64,000 nucleotides of DNA from Rostratula benghalensis (taxonomy: Eukaryota > Chordata > Aves > Charadriiformes > Rostratulidae): positions 616,061-680,060 of the forward strand of contig VXAI01000198.1 of the NCBI GenBank assembly GCA_013399305.1, in the 5' to 3' direction. How positions within the stretch are numbered: the stretch's first letter is position 1; every line of letters starts with the position of its first letter. The position numbers were made by a program, and so were the translations under genes. The notes under the pieces are model-generated. The model was given only the letters and a program-made list of their open reading frames with translations, searched no databases and was not told the origin of the DNA. Of this stretch, positions 51,311 through 64,000 are shown one piece after another.

Positions 51311-51993
51311 AGCAGCAACACGGTGCTACGGCGGGGCTGGGGGGGTCCGTGGGGAAGGCCAGCGATGTTGCACAACACAGGTCCCTGCGGAGCCCCCTCC
51401 CTACCCATCACCTTTGTAGAGTCGTTATCTCCGTAGACTTTGTTTATCTGTAACGAACTTTGTAGATCCTGTGAAATGTTCTTTTAAAGGAAATCACTCG
51501 AGTCTTTAACAGCAGAAGCATCGATGTTCGCCGAGGTCGGGATCCGAGGGGCTCTGGGGAGCTGCCCCGCGGCTCTGGACGCTGAGGACGTGGTGTGGGC
51601 TCTCCCCGCGGTGCTCCTCCGGGGCATCACCCTGGCAGGACTTGATGTTGCCGCACAGACTTGGAGATATCCCGTGTTTGGGGGGTTTTGTTGTTGGGCC
51701 CATGTTCTCTTGCATAGTGTGAAACCTGTAAAGCTTGGTTAACCTGTACATAGGTAGCTTTACCGTCGACTAGTCATAGTGTACCTAGAATTGCCTGTAA
51801 TATTTTAGCTTCTTACTGAATGTCTGTGATGGTAGGAACATATAATTTTTGTACATTATATTTACTGAGATGTCGCCTTTTTTATTTTACAAATACTTTG
51901 GAATTCAGATGTGGTTTTGCTTCCGTGAGGATTAATTTGGAAAGGTTTTTAATGACATTCCACTGATTTGAACTTTTGCTTGAGGTTGACTTC

Positions 51994-51999
51994 AATAAA
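51994..51999 (+). terminator. NSD3: NSD3 distal polyadenylation signal
   Basis: AATAAA followed after about 15-20 nt by a plausible cleavage zone and GT-rich sequence. It is the last canonical signal before the CR1 fragment and the PLPP5 promoter. Confidence 0.7.
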
Positions 52000-52129
52000 T
52001 TGTTCTGAATGTTCCAACGACGAAAAGGCTTCTCCCTGTCTCGCCGTCCGAGCACCGGAGCTGTCGCCGCCGTGTGACACTGCGTTGGGTGGGAGAGGGG
52101 GTCCCGTGGAGGGTGGGATGGGGACAGGA

Positions 52130-52682
52130 TGGGGCCAACGGTGTGAGGTTCAACGTGGCCAAGCGTTGGCTCCTGCCCTGGGCTCACCCCAGCCCCATGG
52201 CTGCCACTGGCGTGGGGAGGCACAGCGGGAGAGCTGGCCTGCTGGAAAGGGACCTGGCTGGCCATGGTGGCCACCAGCACCCTGACCTGTGGCTGGGGCA
52301 GTGATGGCCCCACCTCCATTGTTGTCCGGGTTTGGGCCCCTCATTCCCAAGACGGACATTGAGGGGCTGGAGCGGGTCCAGAGGAGGGCAATGGGGACTG
52401 GGTGAGGGGGCCGGAGACCGAGGAGAAGGAAGGGGCCGGAGAACTGGTGAGGAGCAGCCGAGGGAGCTGGGGCTGAGGGGGGACCCCATTGCTCTCCACA
52501 ACCCCCTGAGAGGAGGGTGTAGCTGGGGGGGGGGTCGCTCTCTTCTCCCGAGGAACAGGCGCTGGGACAAGAGGAGAAATGGCCTCGGGTTGTCAGGGAG
52601 GTCTCGGGAGGCCCTTGGGGGACATTTCTCCACAGACAGGGCCCGCGCTGGAGCCGCCAGCCCTGGGGGACCCCGTGGTCTT
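52130..52682 (+). mobile_element. CR1 LINE fragment between NSD3 and PLPP5
   Basis: Recognised CR1 blocks in order: 'aggttcaacgtggccaag', 'tttgggcccctcattcccaa' then 'gacattgaggggctggagcg', 'gtccagaggagggcaa', 'ctgaggggggaccccattgc', 'cttctcccgaggaacaggcg', 'ggacaagaggagaaatggcc'. Sense to both genes. It is more diverged than the other copies and ends close to the GC-rich PLPP5 promoter. Confidence 0.88.
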
Positions 52683-52774
52683 TCAATGGCGGCGGCCGCG
52701 GTTCCCCCCCGTTCGGCCGGGGGCAGCCGGGACCCTGCCGGGGGGCCCTGCCGGGGCCGGGGCCGGGGCCGGGG

Positions 52775-53154
52775 NNNNNNNNNNNNNNNNNNNNNNNNNN
52801 NNNNNNNNNNNNNNNNNNNNNNNNNNNNNNNNNNNNNNNNNNNNNNNNNNNNNNNNNNNNNNNNNNNNNNNNNNNNNNNNNNNNNNNNNNNNNNNNNNNN
52901 NNNNNNNNNNNNNNNNNNNNNNNNNNNNNNNNNNNNNNNNNNNNNNNNNNNNNNNNNNNNNNNNNNNNNNNNNNNNNNNNNNNNNNNNNNNNNNNNNNNN
53001 NNNNNNNNNNNNNNNNNNNNNNNNNNNNNNNNNNNNNNNNNNNNNNNNNNNNNNNNNNNNNNNNNNNNNNNNNNNNNNNNNNNNNNNNNNNNNNNNNNNN
53101 NNNNNNNNNNNNNNNNNNNNNNNNNNNNNNNNNNNNNNNNNNNNNNNNNNNNNN
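52775..53154. other. Assembly gap (380 N) over PLPP5 promoter/exon 1
   Basis: N run between a (GGGGCC)-rich stretch and the acceptor of PLPP5 exon 2. The PLPP5 first exon (about 25 codons in human) is not visible elsewhere and most likely lies here. Confidence 0.95.
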
Positions 53155-53168
53155 CTCCCCCCCCCCAG

Positions 53169-53277
53169 GGTGATGGAGTTCTTGCCGCCGTTTGAGCGCC
53201 TGGTGCAGCCCGAGGAGATGTGGCTTTATAAAAACCCCCACGTCCGGGTGGACCGCGTCCCCACCGTGCCCATGTTC
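53169..53277 (+). CDS. PLPP5: PLPP5 exon 2
   Basis: Acceptor C-run AG at 53167-53168. [36 protein letters not shown]. Human has [20 protein letters not shown]. The first base completes a codon begun in the missing exon. Donor GTAAGT. Confidence 0.93.
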
Positions 53278-56200
53278 GTAAGTGCCCCCGCTCCCCCCGC
53301 CGCCTTCCGCCATCACAAACGCCTTTTGCCCCTCCTCACAGCCTGACCCGCCACAAACCCCCCCTTCTTACTGCGCGTCACTGCAGCCGCAGGGTCTGAC
53401 CGCCAGCGAGACAGCATTTACAGCCCCTTTTTTCTCTTCTTTTTAGGGCTTTGCCCTCCAGGCTCGCGTTCGGGGTTTTAACTAAGTTTGTTAAAATCGG
53501 TGAGGACCTTTCCCTGTTGTTCACAATCAGTTTCAGGTCTGTTCCAAGACGACTGTGGTCGCAGCCTGTAGCCTGTCCGTCGCTATCAGGGAATGTTTTG
53601 CTTGAAACTAGTGTTTTTCAGCAAAACTTTATTATAACTCGACTGTGAATGTGTGGTCTGAGGGTCTCTAGGCTCTGGCAAAAGGGTTTAATCTAAAAGT
53701 GCGAATACTGCATGTTAAGAGGGTGATACTCTGCTGTCGGGGGCATCTGTGGCTCCGGAGCAGGGACGTTTGGCTCCCGGCTTGGGCGAGCACCCGCTTT
53801 CCTGGCAAACCTCTCTGGTGGTTTTCTGCCAGAAAATTTTTCCCGGGGCTCAGGATTTTTTGACGTTAAAGGCCAAACCCCTGGCTGTCGGGTTTGGGCC
53901 TGGCGGTGGCAGCAGGACGTGTGGGGTCTTGCAGGGGACAGCAGCCTCCTCGGGAGCCTGTCAGACCCTCCAGGGACCCCCCCGGGGGGAGAAATCCCGC
54001 AGGCGAGATGGCCCCTGAGATGTTCTGAAGGAGAAGGTTTGTCTCTGAATCAGCAGCTCCCCTGGTTTTTGCTGACAAGCGGGGTGGGCGCCGGCTGGCA
54101 AAGAGCTCACCCTCCTAGGGCTGGGGACAGCGGGGTGCTGTGAGGGGACACCGCAGGCAGGAGAGAGGAGGGAGAAGGGAGCCGGCCCCGTGTCCTGCTG
54201 AGATGCTGTTGGGGAGCCTGAGGATGCGCCGGGGGTCTCCTGCAGGAGGGAAGGGCGGGGGCTCAGTCACACGCTGTGTCATTTATGCTGCCTGGGGGCT
54301 TCTTCTGATGCCTGTGTACAGGGTGACACCCAGCAGCCCAGGGGTGTCTACAGGAGGTGCTGCTGTTGGGTGGCAGGCGGGAGGAACAGCCGTGCTCTGG
54401 GGTTCGCTGCAGAGGCGGCGGGGGTGGGGTTTGGAGAGGACAGGTCACTCCTGGGGCAGGAGTCTCTGAGCGATGGCGGTTGTGTTCTGGCCGCAGAGCT
54501 GGGGTCTGCTGCACTGACAGACGCCTGACAGCCTTCCCCTTCCCTGGCAGTTCATCGCCTTTCTGTCCCCCGTGCTGCTCATGGTCCTGGCGAGGGTGTT
54601 CTGGAACGCCGACCGAGAAGACACCCGGGAAGCCTGCCTCGGTGAGCTCCTCCTTACCCTGCCACAGCCCCCCCGCGGGGTCTGCCCTGGGGCTGGGGGC
54701 CAGGGGTCTCCCACATCAGCCCTTGGCTCTTGCTGGGGCACAAGTCTGGCACCAGGAGTCTCAGACCTGAGCTGTGTGACTCCAGGTGAAGCCTGAGCGT
54801 TGCCCAGACGTGCCTTGCAGCCGCACGCTGAGGTGGGGAGCGGCGCTGAGGTGGCCTCTCTGCTCTCTCCTAGCTGCCAGCCTTGCTCTCGCCCTCAACG
54901 GAGTTTTTACAAACGCCCTGAAGCTCGTGGTGGGGAGGTGAGAAACTGGCTCGCTGCAGGGAGGGGAGACAGAGCTGTGGCAGCGGCACAAGGGGCCAGG
55001 AGGTGAAGCTGCAGATACTCAGCCTGGCAGGAATGTGGATTTTCTAGCTGTAAGGGCACTTGGAACAAGCGCTGGCGGGGACCTGCTGTCTCGGGGCATC
55101 GTTCAGATGGGCTCGCCCAGGCACGTGGACGGGGATGGCTCCATCTCCCCAGGCTGCGTGGCTGGGGTGGCAGAGAGTTCCCTGTGCTGAGCTGCAGCCG
55201 GAGGGCTTTGCTGGTGGCTGGCGACTGGGCGGGGGGTGCTCCATGGGTGGGCTGGCTGCTCCGTGCCTCCTGGGAGCCTGAGGACCGCGTGCCCCTGCCC
55301 CAGGCCGCGGCCGGATTTCTTCTATCGCTGCTTCCCCGACGGACGAGCCAACCTGGAGCTGATGTGCACCGGCGACCCCGGCGTGGTGGCTGAGGGACGC
55401 AAGAGCTTCCCCAGTGGACACGCTTCGTGTGAGTTCTCCCTGCCCCCCACCCGCTGCGGCCCCGGAGAGCAAACCGTGGGGAGGGCAGCTTGGGTTTGCT
55501 TTCACGCACTGCATGGCTTTGGCCACCTTCATCGGCCTCTTTGGGGGCCTCAGCTTTCCCCTCTGCAAAGCAATGGGGAGATAAATACCCTGTGAGGCTC
55601 CTGTAGCTCCTGGGAGGAGGGATGCTCACCAAGCACCTGCTTCTATGGCTTCTCATGAGCTGGTGCTTCCCTTGGTTCACGTGGTCAGGACCTTGCACCG
55701 CAGCCAGGCAGAGGGTGAAGGGTGAGAGCCCAGGGCTGTTCCTGAAGCCACACAATCCTCTTCCAGTCGCCTTCGCTGGTCTCGCCTTCTCTGCCTTCTA
55801 CCTCGCGGGGAAACTGCGCTGCTTCGCTGCCGCCCGGGGGAGCAGGGCTCTGCGGCTCTGCGCCTTCCTCCTCCCACTCTTCCTCGCCACCCTCATCGCC
55901 GTGTCCCGCACCTGCGACTACAAACACCACTGGCAAGGTGGGTTGGGGTCTGCACCTGGACAGGGGCACTCTGTGCCGGGAGGAGGGGTCTGTGCTGCTG
56001 CGGCGGCGCTCAGAGCCCCTGATGACTCCTCCTGCGGTGATTGTTCTGCCGCCTGCACGGCGATGGTGCCTTTCTCTCTGGTTTTGGAGTCCACACCAAT
56101 GTGTAGCCGAGGGTCAGGGGCTGATGCAGCTCAGCTCGGTGCGGGCCCAGGAGCCGCCCTCTGGAGAGTTCCACGGCGAGGATTTGGGTGGGCAAAGGGA

Positions 56201-56401
56201 AGTGAACTCCACTCTGCTCTGCTCTCCGCAGACGTGCTGGTTGGCTCAGCGATAGGATTCCTGCTTGCCTACCTCTGCTACAGGCAGTATTACCCTGCTC
56301 TGGTGGACTCCCAGTGCCACAAACCGCTTCTGTGCAAATCCAGACGAGAGCCAGAGCACCCCGAGAGGGCGGCAGCTCCCAGCTTTCACCTGGAGATGTA
56401 G
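53169..56401 (+). CDS. PLPP5: PLPP5 (PPAPDC1B), phospholipid phosphatase 5; first exon missing
   Basis: Six exons (53169-53277, 54551-54641, 54874-54937, 55304-55428, 55767-55937, 56232-56401) join in frame for 243 codons including stop. The human protein is about 264 residues, so only an N-terminal exon is absent, hidden by the gap. The lipid phosphate phosphatase motifs are complete: KLVVGRPRP (KX6RP), FPSGH (PSGH) and SRTCDYKHH (SRX5H), with the membrane helices between them. The enzyme is a multi-pass membrane phosphatase acting on phosphatidic acid, lysophosphatidic acid and related lipids, including diacylglycerol pyrophosphate. It is same-strand downstream of NSD3 and convergent with DDHD2. 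The C-terminal tail (..[15 protein letters not shown]) differs from mammals. Confidence 0.95.
53278..54550 (+). other. PLPP5: PLPP5 intron 2 (1.3 kb)
   Basis: No exon, RNA gene or repeat recognised. Confidence 0.55.
54551..54641 (+). CDS. PLPP5: PLPP5 exon 3
   Basis: 91 nt: [31 protein letters not shown] membrane helix followed by a charged loop. Acceptor CTGGCAG, donor GTGAGC. Confidence 0.93.
54874..54937 (+). CDS. PLPP5: PLPP5 exon 4 (motif C1 start)
   Basis: 64 nt: [22 protein letters not shown]. Carries the lysine of the KX6RP phosphatase motif. Acceptor TCCTAG, donor GTGAGA. Confidence 0.94.
55304..55428 (+). CDS. PLPP5: PLPP5 exon 5 (motifs C1 and C2)
   Basis: 125 nt: [40 protein letters not shown]. 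It holds the RP of C1 and the PSGH of C2, whose histidine is the acid/base catalyst. Confidence 0.95.
55767..55937 (+). CDS. PLPP5: PLPP5 exon 6 (motif C3)
   Basis: 171 nt: [20 protein letters not shown], ..[29 protein letters not shown]. Two membrane helices and SRX5H, whose histidine is the phospho-acceptor. Confidence 0.95.
56232..56401 (+). CDS. PLPP5: PLPP5 last exon
   Basis: 170 nt: [40 protein letters not shown], then a variable tail and TAG (56399-56401). Acceptor CTCCGCAG. Confidence 0.94.
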
Positions 56402-57017
56402 GGATGGGCTCCGTCCTGCCCGCACCTCTCCGGCTGCTCCCCGGGGGCTCGGGCAGGGGAAGGCTCTGGGGAGGTCACTGTCAGAAGTGGCTCAAAGGAG
56501 GGTGAGCCTGAAACCCACGCAGGCGTTCTCCGTAGGGCTGGTAAGTTTTCCTGCTCGGGGGCTTCCTTTAACCCCGTTCTCCTGGCCTCCCTCCCTTGGG
56601 GGCCGTTGGGAAGCAGAGGAGGTGCTGGGAGAGCCCGGGAAGGAGAGGCCCTGAAGCAAGGACTGGGGAAATGGGACAACGTGGAGTGCCCCGTCCGGTG
56701 GGTGTCCAGGCTAGAAAGTGCCACGGGTCCCCTCCCTCTCTGCCTTCCAGCCCAGCTGCCCCATCCCTTCCCTCCTCGGGGGAAGGCTGTGTCCAAAACT
56801 GGGGGACCTGCTCCTGGTGCCAGGTTTCAGTCCCTCTTGGCAATCAGAGCTGAGCTAATTTGGAGTAACGAGCGCGAGGTCGCGGTCTTTAACCACGGGT
56901 CGAGCGGGGGGAGAGGGAAGATGAAACGAAATCGTTATCTGTATTATTGTGCTAGCCTTGATTTTTTTTTTTTTTTTTTCTCATTTGCCAAATAAAGGAG
57001 TTTAGGTTTTTTAACAA
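56402..57017 (+). other. PLPP5: PLPP5 3'UTR and polyadenylation signal
   Basis: About 0.6 kb of non-coding sequence ending with a T run (56962-56980) and AATAAA at 56991-56996. Cleavage expected near 57010-57020. Confidence 0.7.
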
Positions 57018-57555
57018 GTTGTGGTACTCAAAACTTTACTTCCTGGGCTGGGTTCCTGCTGCGTGAGCCGTTCCCTTTGGTGTGTCCCTGGGGGGGTTCA
57101 GGTGGGCCCTGGTTTTCTGTCTCCTCCCTTGCAGCTCTAAGGTGGCTGTAACGAGGTGGCACTGGGCAGAAAGTGCCCCGGTGTCTGGAAACATCCCTTC
57201 AGGGGATGCTCCCTTTCCTGCACCGCACTCAGGTTTCTCAGACAAAGGGAAGGGTGGGAAATCCAGGGCCCCGCGGGGGGGCAGGACTGTTGTGGTTTTT
57301 TGTCACTCGTCTCCACCATAAATGTGTGTATTTTTGATCAAGTCTGAGCACAGGCCGAGGTGAGGCTGTAGTGGGGGGAAGGCGCGTGTGCTCAGGACAC
57401 ATCAGTAGTGAAAACTCCACCCCAACCATCACCTTCTGGGCCACATAAACCCTCCCTGACCCTGGGACTTCAACAGAAGATACAGGAATAGCTTTAATTT
57501 CCCCTAAAATAGCACACGTGAATTCTTCAACACCTCCCCCCACAAACAGGCACAC
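57018..57555. other. Tail-to-tail spacer between PLPP5 and DDHD2
   Basis: About 540 bp separate the PLPP5 polyadenylation site from that predicted for DDHD2. Nothing coding or repetitive is recognised. Confidence 0.5.
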
Positions 57556-59685
57556 ACCACAGTCATCTACTTGTTTATTTTGGCTTTTACTGGAAAAAAG
57601 ACATTAAATAACATTTAAAATGCATTTAACCTTTTTTTTCTTTTCTTTTTCTTTCTTTTTTTTTTTTTTTTTTAACAAAGTGCATAACTTAAAAAGCTGA
57701 TCTGTAGAGTGTCCTGTGTTGAGACTGTTCCTTTTCCTCCTCTCGTAGGAGTAGCTCCGGCGGAGCAGCCCCTGTTCCTGCAGTCAGGTAAAAGAACAGC
57801 TTCTGCTCCTCGGGGCCGGGGGCTGCAAACAAAACCCTTCCCCTAGTGCAGGCAAGGCAGGACCATGCAGGGGGGAGAAACGAACGGGGGGGGGGGGAAA
57901 AAAGGCTCCTTTACCCCATGCAGGGTGAAAGTCAGCGGGAGGGAAGGTGGTTGGGCTCCTCCCAAGGCTGTGACAGCAACGACCTTACACACCGGGAGGT
58001 GTCTGCCTCTGCCTTGTCCCCAGGCTCTGGCCACAGCCCCAGGTGGGGTGGTTTGGGGTGGTTTGGGTCACCAAATGCCCAGCCAGGGTGCATTTCTTCA
58101 CTGGGGTCACTGGGACAGGGTGTTCCCACCCTATGGACCTGGGCTCCAGCCTCACTGGCTGCATTTTGTGTGTTAAAACCAAAACCAAAGAGCCTGGCTG
58201 GTGTGAGATCCCTGTAGCCACCCCAGAAGCCACACTGTGGCAGGTCACCCACGCTGCTCTGTGGTGCCATGGAGGGATGTCCCCCAGGAGCTCCCAAGTG
58301 CCTGGAGGCTGCTGAGGAGCAGCCGTTTTCCCCTGGCAGGGCTGTAGTTTGACCTGGAGGTGAATGCCCTCCCCTCTAGCCATGCCTGGCCACGAGCTTG
58401 GTCCTACATGAGACGTCCCCAGGGTTTGCTGGGCACCGTGGCCTGGGTGAGGATGCCCAGAAGTCACTACCAACCCCACTGCAGGCACCAGTGCCTGGGC
58501 CAAGTGCCCCAAAATGAGGTGTTTTATGGGTCAGCCCTGCCTGGCACGGCCCCTGGGCACCCACACAAACCACGCAGCAGCAATCCCAGGTGAGGAGGGC
58601 TGGTGGACACCTTCCTGCTCGCTCCACAGCCACCAGCAGGGCCCTGCTTCCCCTCCCACGGTCCCCAGTGTCAGGGCAGGGAGAAGTCAGCGCTCTCCTT
58701 CGCTCGCCGAGGCTGCCACAGCTTCTCTCCACGCTGCGTGCTTAAGGCTTTTATTCCACGAGCTGTGAGTCTCCTCACTGTGCCCGGCCCTCGGTGCCGG
58801 TTCCTAGCCCAGAGGGCTGAGTTCCTAGCCCAGAGGGCTGGGTTCCCAGCCCAAACTGCTGGTCTGCCTCGGTACGTGAGGAGCCGGAGCGATTGCTTAC
58901 AAGGTGGAGGGTTCAAAGTACACGGGGAGTCACACTGTGAGTGCTGTGGGTGTTTGAGCAGAAGTGTTTTCCCTCCATATTCACCCCCCCATCCCCATCC
59001 CTACCCAAACCAGAGGAAAATTGTCCTTATCTCCAGGCAGCAGCAAGTACTCGGGGAGCAGCATGCAGGGGACACGGCAGCGGAGGAGAGAGGAAGGCAG
59101 AGAAGAAATCCAGACTTTCCTGGTGAGTGCTCGGTTGAATTGGATCTGAGGAAGCAAGAGGGGGACGTGGGAAGGTCAAACCCCCAGCAATTACCAGTGT
59201 AAGGCTTCGAGGGCCAGAAAACCCAAGGGTCTGCCTCAGCCCCCGTCTGCCCTCGGCCAGCATCGAGCAGCAGGGGGTGAAAAGACCCCTGCGGGACCCT
59301 CGGGGTCCACACTCTGGCTCTCTGCCCGTTCTGTAAGAAACCTTTAGCCCGGATATGGGCTGCACCTCTGGTCTCTCCCTTGGTGGGTGCCAGGGGTCAT
59401 GAACATGGACAGTTGCTGCCACCCTTATGGTCAGCAGCAGCGATTCATTAACGCCTGGTTCCAAAGGTGCTCGTGTGCAGGGTGAGAGGAAAGAAGCCAA
59501 AGGGACTGATGGGCCACAAAAAAACCCCCCCACAACCTCAGTACAAACTCCTGCCTTAGACACAGTGCTGGCAATAAGGGATACCATCCCCTCAGCCAGA
59601 CCAGGTGCCCTCTGAGGAGCCCGAGGAAGGTGGGGAGGTGTGGGCAGGGTGACTTACGTCAAGGGGCCAGGACAGCGCAGGGTGG
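57556..59685 (-). other. DDHD2: DDHD2 3'UTR with two candidate polyadenylation signals
   Basis: Antisense AATAAA occurs at 58750-58755 (proximal) and 57574-57579 (distal), giving 3'UTRs of about 0.95 and 2.1 kb. A long A/G-rich run in the transcript (57636-57674) precedes the distal signal. Includes a 21-bp tandem repeat at 58800-58862. Confidence 0.6.
58800..58862 (+). repeat. 21-bp tandem repeat, three copies
   Basis: GTTCCTAGCCCAGAGGGCTG plus one base, repeated head to tail; the first two copies differ only in the last base and the third is diverged. It lies in the DDHD2 3'UTR, about 45 bp upstream in the transcript of the proximal AATAAA. Confidence 0.9.
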
Positions 59686-63445
<3,760 letters not shown>

Positions 63446-64000
63446 CTGGAAAAGAGCAGGAGCTCGTTACCGAGATCCACCGCCTGCAGGACAGGCTGCC
63501 TGCATCCCCAACGCTTAATAAGATAAAAGAAAAGATCATTACCCGGGGGGAAATCCCACCAGGGTCTTTAATCTGCTGCTGCCCTAAGACCTTGAATCTT
63601 TAACTACAAGATCAGGGGAAGGCTCTGTGTTCCTCCACGTGTGTTTGTGGGATTTTGCTGTCCCAGCTGTAAGGAGCTGCCTTTCCACATGGGCAGGGCT
63701 TTAATGCCATAAGAAAGGTGCTTTGGGGAATTTAAAAAAAAAAAATAAATCTGTTGTGAAGGTGCATGTGTGAGAAAGGGAATCCTAAGGGAGGAGGTGA
63801 AGGTGAAATGACTGAGTCCTGAGGGAGGGAGGCCGATCTCCTCCATTTCAGCTGGTCAGCAGCCTTGAAAAGGGTTCCACCAGATGAACACACGGAGGAA
63901 CAGGCTGCCTCAGAGAGAGCTGTGTTTTACAGGAACTAACTGGTGTGAAAAATCCCTGCTCCCTTGATTTCTGCAAGTTAAATCGTGTGGGGCTGCCAGG
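63446..64000 (-). other. DDHD2: DDHD2 intron, right edge of window
   Basis: No DDHD2 exon is recognised upstream of exon a before the window ends; AT-richer intronic sequence. Confidence 0.55.

Larger units (their letters stand above)
46960..52018 (+). other. NSD3: NSD3 3'UTR (about 5 kb)
   Basis: No conserved coding exon occurs between the NSD3 stop and the AATAAA at 51994-51999. The last 300 bp (AT-rich, with TGTA and TTGTACATTA-like elements) look like a conserved 3' end. An internal AATAAA at 50826-50831 could give a shorter transcript. A long A run just before it (50805-50822) is an oligo-dT artefact risk. Contains the 32-bp tandem repeat at 51210-51310. Confidence 0.65.

Noticed and set aside
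52150..53346. Open frames of 255-388 codons on both strands across the second N run
   Set aside because: They consist of CR1, N and PLPP5 exon 2 sequence. Only 53169-53277 has family support.
54907..55755. 282-codon minus-strand open frame
   Set aside because: Antisense shadow of PLPP5 exons 4-5 in GC-rich sequence; the plus strand carries the phosphatase motifs.

Overview
This is vertebrate nuclear DNA and almost certainly avian. It holds multi-exon genes with GT-AG introns, GC-rich CpG promoters, and several copies of the 3' end of CR1, the dominant bird LINE. Four neighbouring genes can be read exon by exon: LETM2 (- strand, 1904-7259 coding), NSD3/WHSC1L1 (+, 19373-46959 coding, 5' exon near 11090), PLPP5/PPAPDC1B (+, about 53169-56401, first exon lost in an assembly gap) and the C-terminal two thirds of DDHD2 (-, 59686-63445, continuing past the right edge). 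Order and orientation match the FGFR1-LETM2-NSD3-PLPP5-DDHD2 block known from human 8p11. In chicken I recall this block on a small GC-rich microchromosome. FGFR1 would lie left of position 1; nothing of it is recognised here.

Layout. 1-660 is flank with a CR1 3' end. 660-7259 is LETM2, with ten coding exons and a 3'UTR ending at the antisense AATAAA at 675-680. 7260-8150 is a CpG-rich promoter with paired CREs and CCAAT boxes, probably bidirectional. 8150-10500 is intergenic. 10540-11430 is the NSD3 promoter and first exon, interrupted by a 256-bp N gap. 11091-46959 is NSD3: 23 coding exons assemble in frame into a 1435-residue protein. 46960 to about 52015 is a 5-kb NSD3 3'UTR. A CR1 fragment and a 380-bp gap follow, covering the PLPP5 promoter and first exon. 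PLPP5 and DDHD2 converge tail to tail at 57.0-57.6 kb. The right-hand end is a DDHD2 intron.

The genes are not one pathway; their linkage is ancient synteny. NSD3 is a nuclear H3K36 methyltransferase and BRD4 partner. LETM2 is a mitochondrial inner-membrane LETM-domain protein. PLPP5 is a membrane lipid-phosphate phosphatase. DDHD2 is a serine lipase.

I found no wholly new biological system. The points most worth checking are a GC-AG intron inside the second PWWP domain of NSD3, two upstream ORFs at the NSD3 start (one overlapping it), a GC-rich island with a 20-bp perfect hairpin inside an AT-rich NSD3 intron, the duplicated CRE promoter beside LETM2, nearly identical CR1 tails that suggest recent activity, and candidate premature ends that could make a short NSD3 isoform. 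Exon boundaries were assigned by hand from splice signals, reading frame and remembered family sequences. No search was run.
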